From Bacteriovoracaceae bacterium UBA6144 (GTDB lineage Bacteria > Bdellovibrionota > Bacteriovoracia > Bacteriovoracales > Bacteriovoracaceae): a stretch of 7,386 nt of DNA. The stretch is taken from positions 1 through 7,386 of the forward strand of contig DIVA01000076.1 of NCBI GenBank assembly GCA_002435705.1, given 5' to 3'. Below, piece after piece: positions 1 to 6,441 of this stretch; the first letter of the stretch is position 1, and each line of letters begins with the position of its first letter. Below the pieces are notes generated by a model. The model made no database searches. It was not told where the DNA came from and saw only the letters and a list, made by a program, of their open reading frames with translations. A program made the translations under genes and the position numbers.

Positions 1-3
1 CGC

Positions 4-915
4 TCACGCTTTAAAGAAATTGACTTGGTTACGACCACCTTCCTTGGATTTGTAAACCGCCGAGTCAGCGCGTTTAAACAGATCTGTTCCGGTGTTGATT
101 CCTTGGCGATAATCAGCAACTCCAATCGATGCTGTGACAGGGAGACGCTTCCCATCGTAGATAAACTGGTGTTTTTCAATCATACGGCGAAGACGCTCGG
201 CGATTTCAAAACCCTGTTTGAGATTAGTGTTCGGGAGGAGAATACAAAACTCTTCACCACCATAACGGGCCAGTATGTCACCCTGGCGGATTCCATTTTC
301 ACGAATCACTTTTGCCAATTCTTTGAGCACAAAATCACCCGCATCGTGACCAAAGTTGTCGTTGAGACTTTTGAACTTATCAAGGTCAAACACCATCAGC
401 GTAAGCGGTTTACCGGTTACTTTTGATTTCTTAACTTCTGTCTCAAGAGAATCATTGAAGTAGCGCTTATTGTAGGCGCGAGTAAGACCATCAGTGTTGG
501 CGTCTTCATGAAGCTTATCGTAGGTGAGTCTCTCTGGGTCACCCTTGGGAATATATTTAAGAGTCACTGTGCTGACCTTGATCGTGTCTCCACGTTTTAG
601 GGGCACACTGCCTTCAAGCTTACCGTTATTGATATAGGTTCCATTAGCAGACCCCAGATCCTGTAAGATAACTTTATTGTCTGCACTTACTGTAATAGTG
701 AAGTGCTTACGAGAGATACCATGGAAGTCGAGGGGAATTTGGCAATCAGGGTTGCGACCTACAACTGTTTCGCCTTCGGGAAGATTAAAAATTGAACCAT
801 TAAGGTCACCACCAACGGCCAGAAGACAGGCAGGCTTACTTTCAGCTTCCTTGTCTGTGGCAGAAAGGGCTGCCCTAATATCGGTTATGACTACGGTGGC
901 GTTTTCGTCGCTCAT
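4..915 (-). CDS. dgcB: FHA-GGDEF diguanylate cyclase, DgcB-like
   Basis: Predicted to make the second messenger cyclic di-GMP from two GTP in the cytoplasm. The 303 residues read as: a flexible tail (about 1-28) with Thr7 and Thr11; an FHA phosphothreonine-binding domain (about 30-120) with Gly53-Arg54, Ser68-Arg-Lys-His71 and Asn91-Gly-Thr93; then a GGDEF domain (about 135-303) with FDLD at 176-179, GHDAGD at 189-194, an intact GGEEF active site at 219-223 and the product-inhibition RxxD site (Arg210-Asp213) five residues before it. It should therefore be active and feedback-inhibited. In Bdellovibrio bacteriovorus the same layout is DgcB, needed for prey invasion, whose FHA domain is reported to bind its own phosphorylated tail; Thr7 with Ile10 at +3 would suit that role here. 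The ATG has GGAG five bases upstream and its own promoter. The TGA lies at the window edge, so downstream genes are unseen. The domain call is near certain; DgcB orthology is inferred from layout. Confidence 0.93.
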   Translation of the reverse strand: MSDENATVVITDIRAALSATDKEAESKPACLLAVGGDLNGSIFNLPEGETVVGRNPDCQIPLDFHGISRKHFTITVSADNKVILQDLGSANGTYINNGKLEGSVPLKRGDTIKVSTVTLKYIPKGDPERLTYDKLHEDANTDGLTRAYNKRYFNDSLETEVKKSKVTGKPLTLMVFDLDKFKSLNDNFGHDAGDFVLKELAKVIRENGIRQGDILARYGGEEFCILLPNTNLKQGFEIAERLRRMIEKHQFIYDGKRLPVTASIGVADYRQGINTGTDLFKRADSAVYKSKEGGRNQVNFFKA

Positions 916-930
916 TCAATCTCCAAGAAT

Positions 931-966
931 AGGCTTTATTTTAAAGCCAGAGGCCCGTGGATTCAA
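931..966 (-). promoter_or_regulatory. Putative sigma70-type promoter of dgcB
   Basis: Read on the minus strand, TTGAAT (966-961, 4 of 6 matches to TTGACA) is followed after exactly 17 bases by TAAAAT (943-938, 5 of 6 matches to TATAAT). Transcription would begin near 931, giving a leader of about 15 bases with GGAG (924-921) five bases before the ATG. This suggests dgcB is expressed separately from the upstream pgi operon. The call comes from motif reading only. Confidence 0.55.
932..948. repeat. Perfect 7-base inverted repeat over the dgcB -10 box
   Basis: GGCTTTA at 932-938 pairs with TAAAGCC at 942-948 around a 3-base centre, forming a near-continuous 17-base palindrome that contains the proposed -10 hexamer. 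It could be an operator. As RNA it would form a short hairpin, but transcripts starting near 931 would not include it. No T-tract follows in the minus direction, so a terminator is unlikely. Confidence 0.5.
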
Positions 967-983
967 GACGCAGATAGGGCCTC
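950..983. repeat. GC-rich 7-base inverted repeat flanking the dgcB -35 box
   Basis: GAGGCCC (950-956) and GGGCCTC (977-983) are perfect complements separated by 20 bases, and the proposed -35 hexamer (966-961) lies between them. For transcripts reading out of pgi this is a 7-pair GC-rich stem about 20 bases after the pgi stop. It has no following T-tract, so at best it is a weak or Rho-assisted 3' end. An operator role is the other reading. Sequence alone cannot choose. Confidence 0.45.
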
Positions 984-1003
984 ATCAGTAGAAACTTTAT
1001 CGG

Positions 1004-2242
1004 CTATTTTTTATGTTTTATAAGCCAATCTCGGGCAAAATTTTTCCCTGCTTCCACACCTGGTTGATCAAAAGGGTCAACGCCTATGAGATGTCCGACA
1101 GATACAGTTAAGCTCTGAAACAATAAAATTAGTTTACCAAGATTCTTAGCATTTAGGGCGTCTACCTTGAGATGGGCATAGGGACGCGCTTCTTTCTCGA
1201 GGGCAAGAAGGGTTCCTTCAAACTCTGCCTTCATCAATTGATCCAGACTAAAACCCTGTAGGATTTCAGTTCCGGCTAGGCTCAGCTCACTACTTAAAGA
1301 AAGGCTCGATTGCGCTCTCTCGCATTCCAGCATCAGCATGACTTTATCCTGAGGCCCTTGCATGAAAAGTTGCATCTGTGAGTGCTGGTCAGTGGCCCCG
1401 TAGGCCATGATTGGGGTGAGACCTATGTTGTTTTTCCCAAGGGATTCTCCCCATAACTGAACCCACCAAGCGGTGAAGTCTTTGAGCAGGGAGCTGTAGG
1501 GCATGAGCACCGTTTGTGTTCTGCCATTCTGCCTATGCTCAAAAATATACTGAGTCAGTTGAGTCAATATATTTTGGCTTGGATCATCATGAAGAATATC
1601 TTTGCAAAATTCTTGTGCCCCAAGAATCAATTCATCGAATTGAATCCCTGCCCAGAAAGCCGTCAGTGCCCCCACATCAGTAAGAACACTGAAGCGTCCT
1701 CCAATGGAAGGAGGAACTTCAAGGCAATCCAGCGAATATTTTTGAGCGAAAGTTAAGAGGTCACCTTTTTTGGGATCGGTGCAAATGACGATATATTGAT
1801 TCCATTGGCTTTCATCAATGTTGTGATTTTTTAGCCAGCGGCTAATAATCGCCAGAGCGGCAAGAGTTTCGGGCGTGCCTCCTGATTTAGAGACGATGTA
1901 GAAGAAAGTATCTTGTGGATTCCAGCTCTTCATTTGGCGAACCAGCATATCTGTGTCGATATTATTAACGAACTGAACCTGCTTGCCGGGAGTTATTCCT
2001 AGAGCGGAGAGGAGCATTTCAGGTCCTAGACTTGAACCGCCAATTCCCACATGAACTAATAATTTTTTTGATTTAAATTTTTCCGCAATCTGTTGAGCGT
2101 GTTTTGAATTTTCGCCATTTTGAATAAAACGAAAAAAACCGATTTCCGGTTTATTGATGGTGGCCCTAAATGCAGTCAGTATTGCTTGATGTTTATCAGG
2201 ACTTAATTGAAACTTTGGATAAAGGGAGTTCAGTTTAATCAC
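1004..2242 (-). CDS. pgi: Glucose-6-phosphate isomerase, short form
   Basis: Interconverts glucose 6-phosphate and fructose 6-phosphate in the cytoplasm. The 412 residues carry the family landmarks: a phosphate-binding stretch with GIGGSSLGP (66-74), SKSGGTPET (118-126), signature 1 as GGRFSVLTDVG (181-191), WGESLGK with probable catalytic Glu266 (264-270), GATDQHSQMQ with probable catalytic His287 (282-291), and signature 2 FDQPGVEAGK ending in catalytic Lys400 (391-400). All expected catalytic residues are present. It is shorter than the E. coli enzyme (about 550) and near the compact Bacillus-like type (about 450), so the length is natural rather than a truncation. The start is GTG at 2242-2240, overlapping the TGA of the upstream acyl-CoA dehydrogenase as GTGA, which supports translational coupling. 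No clear Shine-Dalgarno precedes it. It is the last gene of a three-gene minus-strand operon, and the stop is TAG. Confidence 0.96.
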   Translation of the reverse strand: MIKLNSLYPKFQLSPDKHQAILTAFRATINKPEIGFFRFIQNGENSKHAQQIAEKFKSKKLLVHVGIGGSSLGPEMLLSALGITPGKQVQFVNNIDTDMLVRQMKSWNPQDTFFYIVSKSGGTPETLAALAIISRWLKNHNIDESQWNQYIVICTDPKKGDLLTFAQKYSLDCLEVPPSIGGRFSVLTDVGALTAFWAGIQFDELILGAQEFCKDILHDDPSQNILTQLTQYIFEHRQNGRTQTVLMPYSSLLKDFTAWWVQLWGESLGKNNIGLTPIMAYGATDQHSQMQLFMQGPQDKVMLMLECERAQSSLSLSSELSLAGTEILQGFSLDQLMKAEFEGTLLALEKEARPYAHLKVDALNAKNLGKLILLFQSLTVSVGHLIGVDPFDQPGVEAGKNFARDWLIKHKK

Positions 2243-3372
2243 GTTTCATACTCTTTTTTTAGTTGTCGTGAGATCACAACTTTTTGAATTTGGTTGGTGC
2301 CTTCTACAATCTGCAGTACCTTCGCGTCTCGCATGAAACGCTCTACGGGATACTCTGAAGTATATCCGACTCCACCGTGGATCTGGACGGCTTCTGTGGT
2401 GACATACATGGCGGTATCGGTTGCTTTCATTTTCGCCATACTGGAGAGCTTCGCAGAGCTCTTTCCAAGATCCACCAGCTCAGCAGCGCGCTCAACCAAA
2501 AGTCTTGAGGCTTCGGTTTCACAGGCCATATCAGCCATCATGAATTGCAGACCCTGAAAATCAAAAATAGCTTGCTTGAACTGCACGCGCCCGAGTGAAT
2601 ACTTGATGGCTTCATCCAGAGCACGTTGAGCACATCCCACACCGATCGCACCGATGGCGATTCTTCCTCGATCCAGCCCGCCCATCGCCACTTTAAAGCC
2701 TTCGCCTTCATTGAGCAGGCGATTCTCCTCAGGCACAAAACAATTTTCAAAAATTAACTCACGCGTAGGGCTGGCTTTCCAGCCCATTTTTTTCTCCGCT
2801 TTACCCAGCTTGAATCCTTCTGTGCCTTCTCTCATAATAAAGGCTGAGACACCTTTTGCTCCTTCACCACCGGTACGTGCCATAACAATATATGTTTTTG
2901 CTATGCCAGCAGATGTAATCCACATCTTGGTGCCGTTAAGGAGATATCCACCCTCAACTTTTTTTGCCGTTGTCTTAAGCGAGGCTGCGTCTGATCCAGA
3001 GTGAGATTCCGAGAGAGCAAAAGCTCCAATCTCTTGACCACTGGTCAGAGCAGGCAGATAGGTTTCTTTTTGTTTTTTTGTACCATATTCATTGATGATG
3101 GTTTGAACCATGCTGGAAACAGATACGGTGACAGAGTAGGCAACAGAGTATTTAGCAATCTCTTCTAACACAGCTACGTACTCACGATAACCCAGACCCG
3201 CGCCTCCGAATTCTTCCGGAAGAGTCATACCCGTGAAGCCCTGCTCTCCTAGACCCTGAAAAATTTCCATCCGAAACGTCCCTTCCTCATCATCGTGCTC
3301 CATGAAGGGTTCGATGTGAGTTTGGCACCATTTTGAAAGATTAGCGCAGAGTTCTTTAGCAAGATCAGTCAT
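2239..3372 (-). CDS. Acyl-CoA dehydrogenase, classical short/branched-chain type
   Basis: FAD flavoprotein expected to oxidise an acyl-CoA to the trans-2-enoyl-CoA and pass electrons to electron-transfer flavoprotein. The 377 residues match the full family length: helical N-terminal domain (about 1-115), beta domain (about 116-215), helical C-terminal domain (about 225-377). Signature 1 is ALSESHSGSDAAS (119-131). Signature 2 runs from Gln330 to Asp349 with Gly333-Gly334, Gly336, Glu340, Arg345 and Asp349. The catalytic base sits at the classical place, Glu357 in VEGTNQ, as in medium- and short-chain enzymes, and the alternative site has Gly236 (LDRGR). Chain-length preference cannot be read reliably; a short or methyl-branched acyl-CoA is my best guess. 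The ATG follows the previous stop by 9 bases, with AAGGA at 3383-3379 overlapping that stop codon. The paralogue upstream in the operon uses a different glutamate. Confidence 0.93.
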   Translation of the reverse strand: MTDLAKELCANLSKWCQTHIEPFMEHDDEEGTFRMEIFQGLGEQGFTGMTLPEEFGGAGLGYREYVAVLEEIAKYSVAYSVTVSVSSMVQTIINEYGTKKQKETYLPALTSGQEIGAFALSESHSGSDAASLKTTAKKVEGGYLLNGTKMWITSAGIAKTYIVMARTGGEGAKGVSAFIMREGTEGFKLGKAEKKMGWKASPTRELIFENCFVPEENRLLNEGEGFKVAMGGLDRGRIAIGAIGVGCAQRALDEAIKYSLGRVQFKQAIFDFQGLQFMMADMACETEASRLLVERAAELVDLGKSSAKLSSMAKMKATDTAMYVTTEAVQIHGGVGYTSEYPVERFMRDAKVLQIVEGTNQIQKVVISRQLKKEYET

Positions 3373-3378
3373 ACTTTT

Positions 3379-3383
3379 TCCTT
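3379..3383 (-). promoter_or_regulatory. Shine-Dalgarno overlapping upstream stop codon
   Basis: The minus strand reads TAAGGAAAAAGTATG. The TAA (3384-3382) ends the upstream dehydrogenase, and AAGGA (3383-3379) lies six bases before the ATG at 3372. Because the stop codon forms part of the ribosome binding site, translation of the two dehydrogenases is probably coupled, which supports the chosen start. Confidence 0.75.
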
Positions 3384-4530
3384 ACGAGTCTTTAAGAGCT
3401 TCTGAGAGAAGAGTTTTAGCGATGATCATGATCATCACTTCGTTGGTTCCCGCGCCGATTTCCATTAGCTTGTTGTCACGCATAAGGCGCTCCACCGGGA
3501 ATTCACGAGAATAGCCGTAGCCACCAAGAAGCTGGATGGCGTCCAGTGCGATCTTTGTCGCCATTTTTGGCAACTGAAGTTTCACCATGGAGGCATGAAG
3601 ATTTGATTTCTCAAAATGATCATACTCGTAGCACACGGTGTAGAGTAGGCGACGCATCGTCTCCGTCTCTGTAGCCATCTCGGCAATCATCTTCTGAATC
3701 ATCTGGAAGTGAGCCAGATTTTTTCCAAACTGTTTTCGTTCTCCGGCGTATTTCACACACTGGTCCACACAGGCCTGAGCAATACCGAGGGAGATCCCTG
3801 CGATGGTGATGCGTTCGAGTTCAAGGTTTTTCATCATATGGCTGACGGAATCACCCTCCGCGCCGACGCGCGCACTGAGAGGGACTTTACAGTTTTGAAA
3901 AGCCAGCTCAGCCGTAGGAGAGGTACGCATACCCATTTTATGGATCTCTTTTGAGACAGAAAATCCAGGTGCTCCTTTCTCGACGATAAATGTAGTGAGA
4001 TCTTTTTTACCACTACCGGTACGGGTATAGAGGTAAGTGACGTCAGCCATGTTGCCGTTGGTGATCCACATCTTGGCGCCGTTAATAGTGTAGCCATCGC
4101 CCTCTTTCACAGCTTTCGTTTGCATGCCTACGGCATCCGACCCGTAACCAGGCTCACTCATTCCCATGCATCCGATGTGTTCACCGGTGATTAGTTTAGG
4201 CAGGTATTTTGCCTTTTGTTCAGCGGAAGCATTTTTGTCTATGTTATTAACGCAAAGAATTGAATGGGCCAGGTAGGAGAGCGTACTGCCAGGATCAGCT
4301 TTACCGAATTCTTCCATGACAATGGTGGCTGCCGTTGCACCGAGTCCAGCTCCTCCATACTCAGGATCTGCCGTGATCCCCAAAAGACCTAATTCACCCA
4401 TGCCTTTGAAGGCTTTAAGGTTAAACTTCTCTTGAGTATCGAGCTTTTCCGCCATCGGGGCGAGTTCTGTTTTAGCAAAATCCCTACATGTTTTTTGAAG
4501 CTCTTTTTCTTCAGCAGTAAAAAACCACAT
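3382..4530 (-). CDS. Acyl-CoA dehydrogenase, isovaleryl-CoA dehydrogenase (LiuA/IVD)-like
   Basis: FAD enzyme, probably oxidising isovaleryl-CoA (leucine breakdown) or a similar branched acyl-CoA, with electrons going to ETF. The 382 residues span the whole family fold. Signature 1 is GMSEPGYGSDAVG (123-135). Signature 2 runs Gln333-Asp352 with Gly336-Gly337, Gly339, Glu343, Arg348 and Asp352. At the classical catalytic position it reads EIGAGTNEV (357-365), with Ala360 in place of Glu. A glutamate instead appears in NLELER (Glu239), the place used by human isovaleryl-CoA dehydrogenase (LDLER), and the EIGAGT string is also typical of that enzyme. Long-chain dehydrogenases use the same relocated Glu but usually lack the IGAGT string, so they are a less likely reading. 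It is the first gene of the minus-strand operon; the ATG has AAGGA seven bases upstream. The usual leucine-pathway partners (carboxylase, enoyl-CoA hydratase, HMG-CoA lyase) are not in this window, so substrate is inferred. Confidence 0.92.
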   Translation of the reverse strand: MWFFTAEEKELQKTCRDFAKTELAPMAEKLDTQEKFNLKAFKGMGELGLLGITADPEYGGAGLGATAATIVMEEFGKADPGSTLSYLAHSILCVNNIDKNASAEQKAKYLPKLITGEHIGCMGMSEPGYGSDAVGMQTKAVKEGDGYTINGAKMWITNGNMADVTYLYTRTGSGKKDLTTFIVEKGAPGFSVSKEIHKMGMRTSPTAELAFQNCKVPLSARVGAEGDSVSHMMKNLELERITIAGISLGIAQACVDQCVKYAGERKQFGKNLAHFQMIQKMIAEMATETETMRRLLYTVCYEYDHFEKSNLHASMVKLQLPKMATKIALDAIQLLGGYGYSREFPVERLMRDNKLMEIGAGTNEVMIMIIAKTLLSEALKDS

Positions 4531-4671
4531 AAATTATTCCTTCGGCAGAGAGGTTCGAGAGAGAGGCAAAGCTTACAGGAAAAATCAGTCTTTTACAAAA
4601 TTAACGCTACGTGATTTTTCCTCGCATTCACCAGCCTAATTAAGATAGAATGCTAGGATAAGGATGAGAAC
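4531..4671. promoter_or_regulatory. Divergent intergenic region with two outward promoters
   Basis: This 141-base gap separates the minus-strand dehydrogenase operon from the plus-strand 589-residue gene, so it must hold both start signals. On the minus side, TTGTAA (4598-4593) lies 17 bases from TAAGCT (4575-4570), a weak pair (4 of 6 and 3 of 6), followed by a CT-rich leader and AAGGA before the ATG at 4530. On the plus side, TAGAAT (4646-4651, 5 of 6 to TATAAT) has no convincing -35 at normal spacing. A perfect inverted repeat lies in the middle (separate entry). No coding potential was seen. The presence of promoters is near certain from gene orientation; the exact hexamers are weak. Confidence 0.5.
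4577..4622. repeat. Perfect 11-base inverted repeat, 24-base spacer, in divergent promoter region
   Basis: AGGAAAAATCA (4577-4587) is the exact reverse complement of TGATTTTTCCT (4612-4622). The arms are centred 35 bases apart. The left arm falls inside the spacer of the weak minus-strand promoter candidate, and the right arm lies about 23 bases upstream of the plus-strand TAGAAT. That placement suits paired half-sites for one regulator controlling both directions. A transcribed hairpin with a large loop is possible but less likely, since the arms lie near or upstream of the expected start sites. Confidence 0.6.
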
Positions 4672-4674
4672 TTG
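4660..4674 (+). promoter_or_regulatory. Ribosome binding site fixing a TTG start
   Basis: AAGGA (4660-4664) lies seven bases before TTG (4672-4674). An in-frame TAG at 4654-4656 blocks any earlier start, and no in-frame ATG occurs between that stop and the TTG; the next methionine is residue 120. The TTG is therefore the most reasonable start. The ATG at 4664 is in another frame and too close to the AAGGA to use it. Confidence 0.75.
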
Positions 4675-6441
4675 GATATTTCTTCAACCCCCGCAGAAAT
4701 TCGCGAATCAGAAAATATTTTTCCTGGTGAGAACTGGTTTTGCTATTGGCGTACCTCAGCATCCTTATGGGAGACCAAATTACGTTCCCTAAGTCCTCAG
4801 ACAGGTCCTTTATTTATTCCACTTTATTGGGGATTTCACTCTGATAACGGGGAAGATTTTGATTTTGGAAATATTAAGCCAGAAGCTGACCTTGAGCGTC
4901 TCAATGAGGTGACTCGTAAAACTGGCCACGATGTTATTTGGCTCCTCCCTCTTTCTCCGATCCCCATTCAGCCCAGCGGAGGACTTCCTCCTTTGATTGC
5001 TCGTTATCCTTCTCAGGATAAGTTTGGCATGACCCATGCTTTCTTAGATAGCGATGGGACTATTAATAAAATTCATTCGTTTTACGATCCCAAGGTTTAT
5101 CAGTGTTATCGTAAATGGATTTGGAATCTAGAAAAGTTTTTAACTGAGCGCCGGATTTCAGTTCCTGTGATTGGTCTGAATGCTTTTTGGGTGGATGCAG
5201 CCAAACAACACTCATTTATTGAGGATTATTCCCCTACATTTGTCTCGGGTTTTGTGCGCTACTTGAAAGGTCAGAAACTTGCCACGCGTATCAACGACGA
5301 GGGAGTAGAAGTTCCGAAATTAGCCAAGGATGAAGAAAGTTTTCATCAAGCAAAGTACAGAAAACTCATCGCTGACCTCTATACTCAAACCGCGGCGGAA
5401 GGGCTCAAAACTTATTGGGTGTCTCAGCAAGATTATGCATTTTTGGGGGGCGCTCCCCAAGATATTTTCGCTCGCTCATCTGAAGTTTGGCCTCATCAGA
5501 TTGAGCTCATGCATGATTTGTGGACACAGATGGAGTGGAATCTCATGCCCACCTCCACGCTGATCCCCCACAAAGAGAAGAGAAACATCATTGGAAAATT
5601 TTTAAAAGATTATCTCTCTCCCTACTATGTGCGCTCCACACTTCAGCACCTGCTCAGTGATGAAACAGAATCAGGCCACTTCGCGCCCTTAGTCTTTTTT
5701 GATATCTATTGGGAAAATGATTATCTTATCGATCCTCACGACGAACTGAATCAGTTGGGGCTTCTCACTCATCTGCAACGGGATTTTAGAAGTTGCTGGA
5801 GACTGCGCGGACGCTTTGAATTCCAAAGAGAATCTGATGAAGACTCGACTCATCGGCTGAAGTTCTTTTTCGGCTCTCAGGTAGACAAAGCCAAGTTTAG
5901 TCAAATTATTAGACTCTTCATGAATGGTCATAAGATCATCCTTGATCGCAGAGGGCTCGATCCTTTGCTGAATAAAAAATTACAACTCTTCATCACTGAA
6001 AACAGTCTCGTGGTACAAGATATAAATTTCCTCACAAAGATTTCTCTCATCAAACTTGGAGAGGGAATATTATTGATTCATGATGGGGAAGCCCTTAAAG
6101 AGCAGCAGGCCACTAAGAAAACGGCTTTTTGGGATCACGTCACAAAGTATTTACAGGTCAAGCACTTAGCACTTAACGGCGAAGAACCCATGTTCTTCAC
6201 ATGGAAAACACGGGCCTCGTCATCTTTCGAATTAAACTACAATGAAGTTCGCCGCCTCTCGATCTATAATCCGCTTAATCAGCGAGTTCGCTACCAAATT
6301 CCAAGTATGAAACAATTTGCTTTCCTAAAAGCGGTTGATCCCGAGAAGGCGCAGATTAAAAGCTCTCCCATGGGTGTAGAAGTAGAGATTATGGCAGGTG
6401 GTTCGATCAGTCTGGATTTCGGTCATTTTGAGGAGAACTGA
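4672..6441 (+). CDS. Uncharacterised 589-residue protein, possibly glycosidase-like
   Basis: I do not recognise a named family. It has no signal peptide or membrane segment, so it is probably cytoplasmic. The N-terminal half is rich in aromatics: NWFCYWR at 21-27, then FIPLYWGF (48-55), a Gly/Asp-rich turn (56-66) and DVIWLLPLSPIP (87-98). This alternation of strands ending in Trp/Tyr and acidic residues resembles the opening of a TIM-barrel sugar hydrolase. Around 410-475 come strand-helix units with NGHKIILDRRGLD (418-430) and GEGILLIHDGEA (463-474), reminiscent of the Rossmann-like middle domain of family 42 galactosidases. The C-terminus (about 515-585) looks all-beta. A carbohydrate-active role is inference from fold-like texture only; no catalytic pair was identified. 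The start is TTG with AAGGA seven bases upstream. The stop TGA shares its last base with the next gene's ATG, so the two are coupled. It diverges from the dehydrogenase operon. Confidence 0.85.
   Translation: MDISSTPAEIRESENIFPGENWFCYWRTSASLWETKLRSLSPQTGPLFIPLYWGFHSDNGEDFDFGNIKPEADLERLNEVTRKTGHDVIWLLPLSPIPIQPSGGLPPLIARYPSQDKFGMTHAFLDSDGTINKIHSFYDPKVYQCYRKWIWNLEKFLTERRISVPVIGLNAFWVDAAKQHSFIEDYSPTFVSGFVRYLKGQKLATRINDEGVEVPKLAKDEESFHQAKYRKLIADLYTQTAAEGLKTYWVSQQDYAFLGGAPQDIFARSSEVWPHQIELMHDLWTQMEWNLMPTSTLIPHKEKRNIIGKFLKDYLSPYYVRSTLQHLLSDETESGHFAPLVFFDIYWENDYLIDPHDELNQLGLLTHLQRDFRSCWRLRGRFEFQRESDEDSTHRLKFFFGSQVDKAKFSQIIRLFMNGHKIILDRRGLDPLLNKKLQLFITENSLVVQDINFLTKISLIKLGEGILLIHDGEALKEQQATKKTAFWDHVTKYLQVKHLALNGEEPMFFTWKTRASSSFELNYNEVRRLSIYNPLNQRVRYQIPSMKQFAFLKAVDPEKAQIKSSPMGVEVEIMAGGSISLDFGHFEEN
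6431..6435 (+). promoter_or_regulatory. Internal Shine-Dalgarno for the 139-residue gene
   Basis: AGGAG inside the last codons of the 589-residue gene, five bases before the ATG at 6441 that overlaps its TGA. It decides the start at 6441 rather than 6453 and indicates stop-start translational coupling. Confidence 0.75.

Noticed and set aside
950..983. Rho-independent terminator for the pgi operon.
   Set aside because: The 7-pair stem has a 20-base loop and no T-tract after it in the minus direction, so it does not meet terminator form.
950..990. Hammerhead-ribozyme-like string CTGATGAG on the minus strand followed by a GC-rich stem.
   Set aside because: No GAAA follows the stem and there is no matching third helix or cleavage triplet, so the conserved core is incomplete.
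25..991. Plus-strand open frames of 133 and 104 codons opposite dgcB.
   Set aside because: They lie antisense to a protein with full FHA and GGDEF motifs, have no ribosome binding site of note and show no recognisable domain.
2294..4097. Several 70-116 codon frames inside the two acyl-CoA dehydrogenase genes.
   Set aside because: The overlapping frames carry complete signature motifs of the dehydrogenase family; the small frames are compositional shadows.
4664..4792. Short frame from the ATG at 4664, a possible leader peptide.
   Set aside because: It overlaps the 589-residue gene in another frame, the ATG is directly next to AAGGA with no usable spacing, and the peptide has no leader features.
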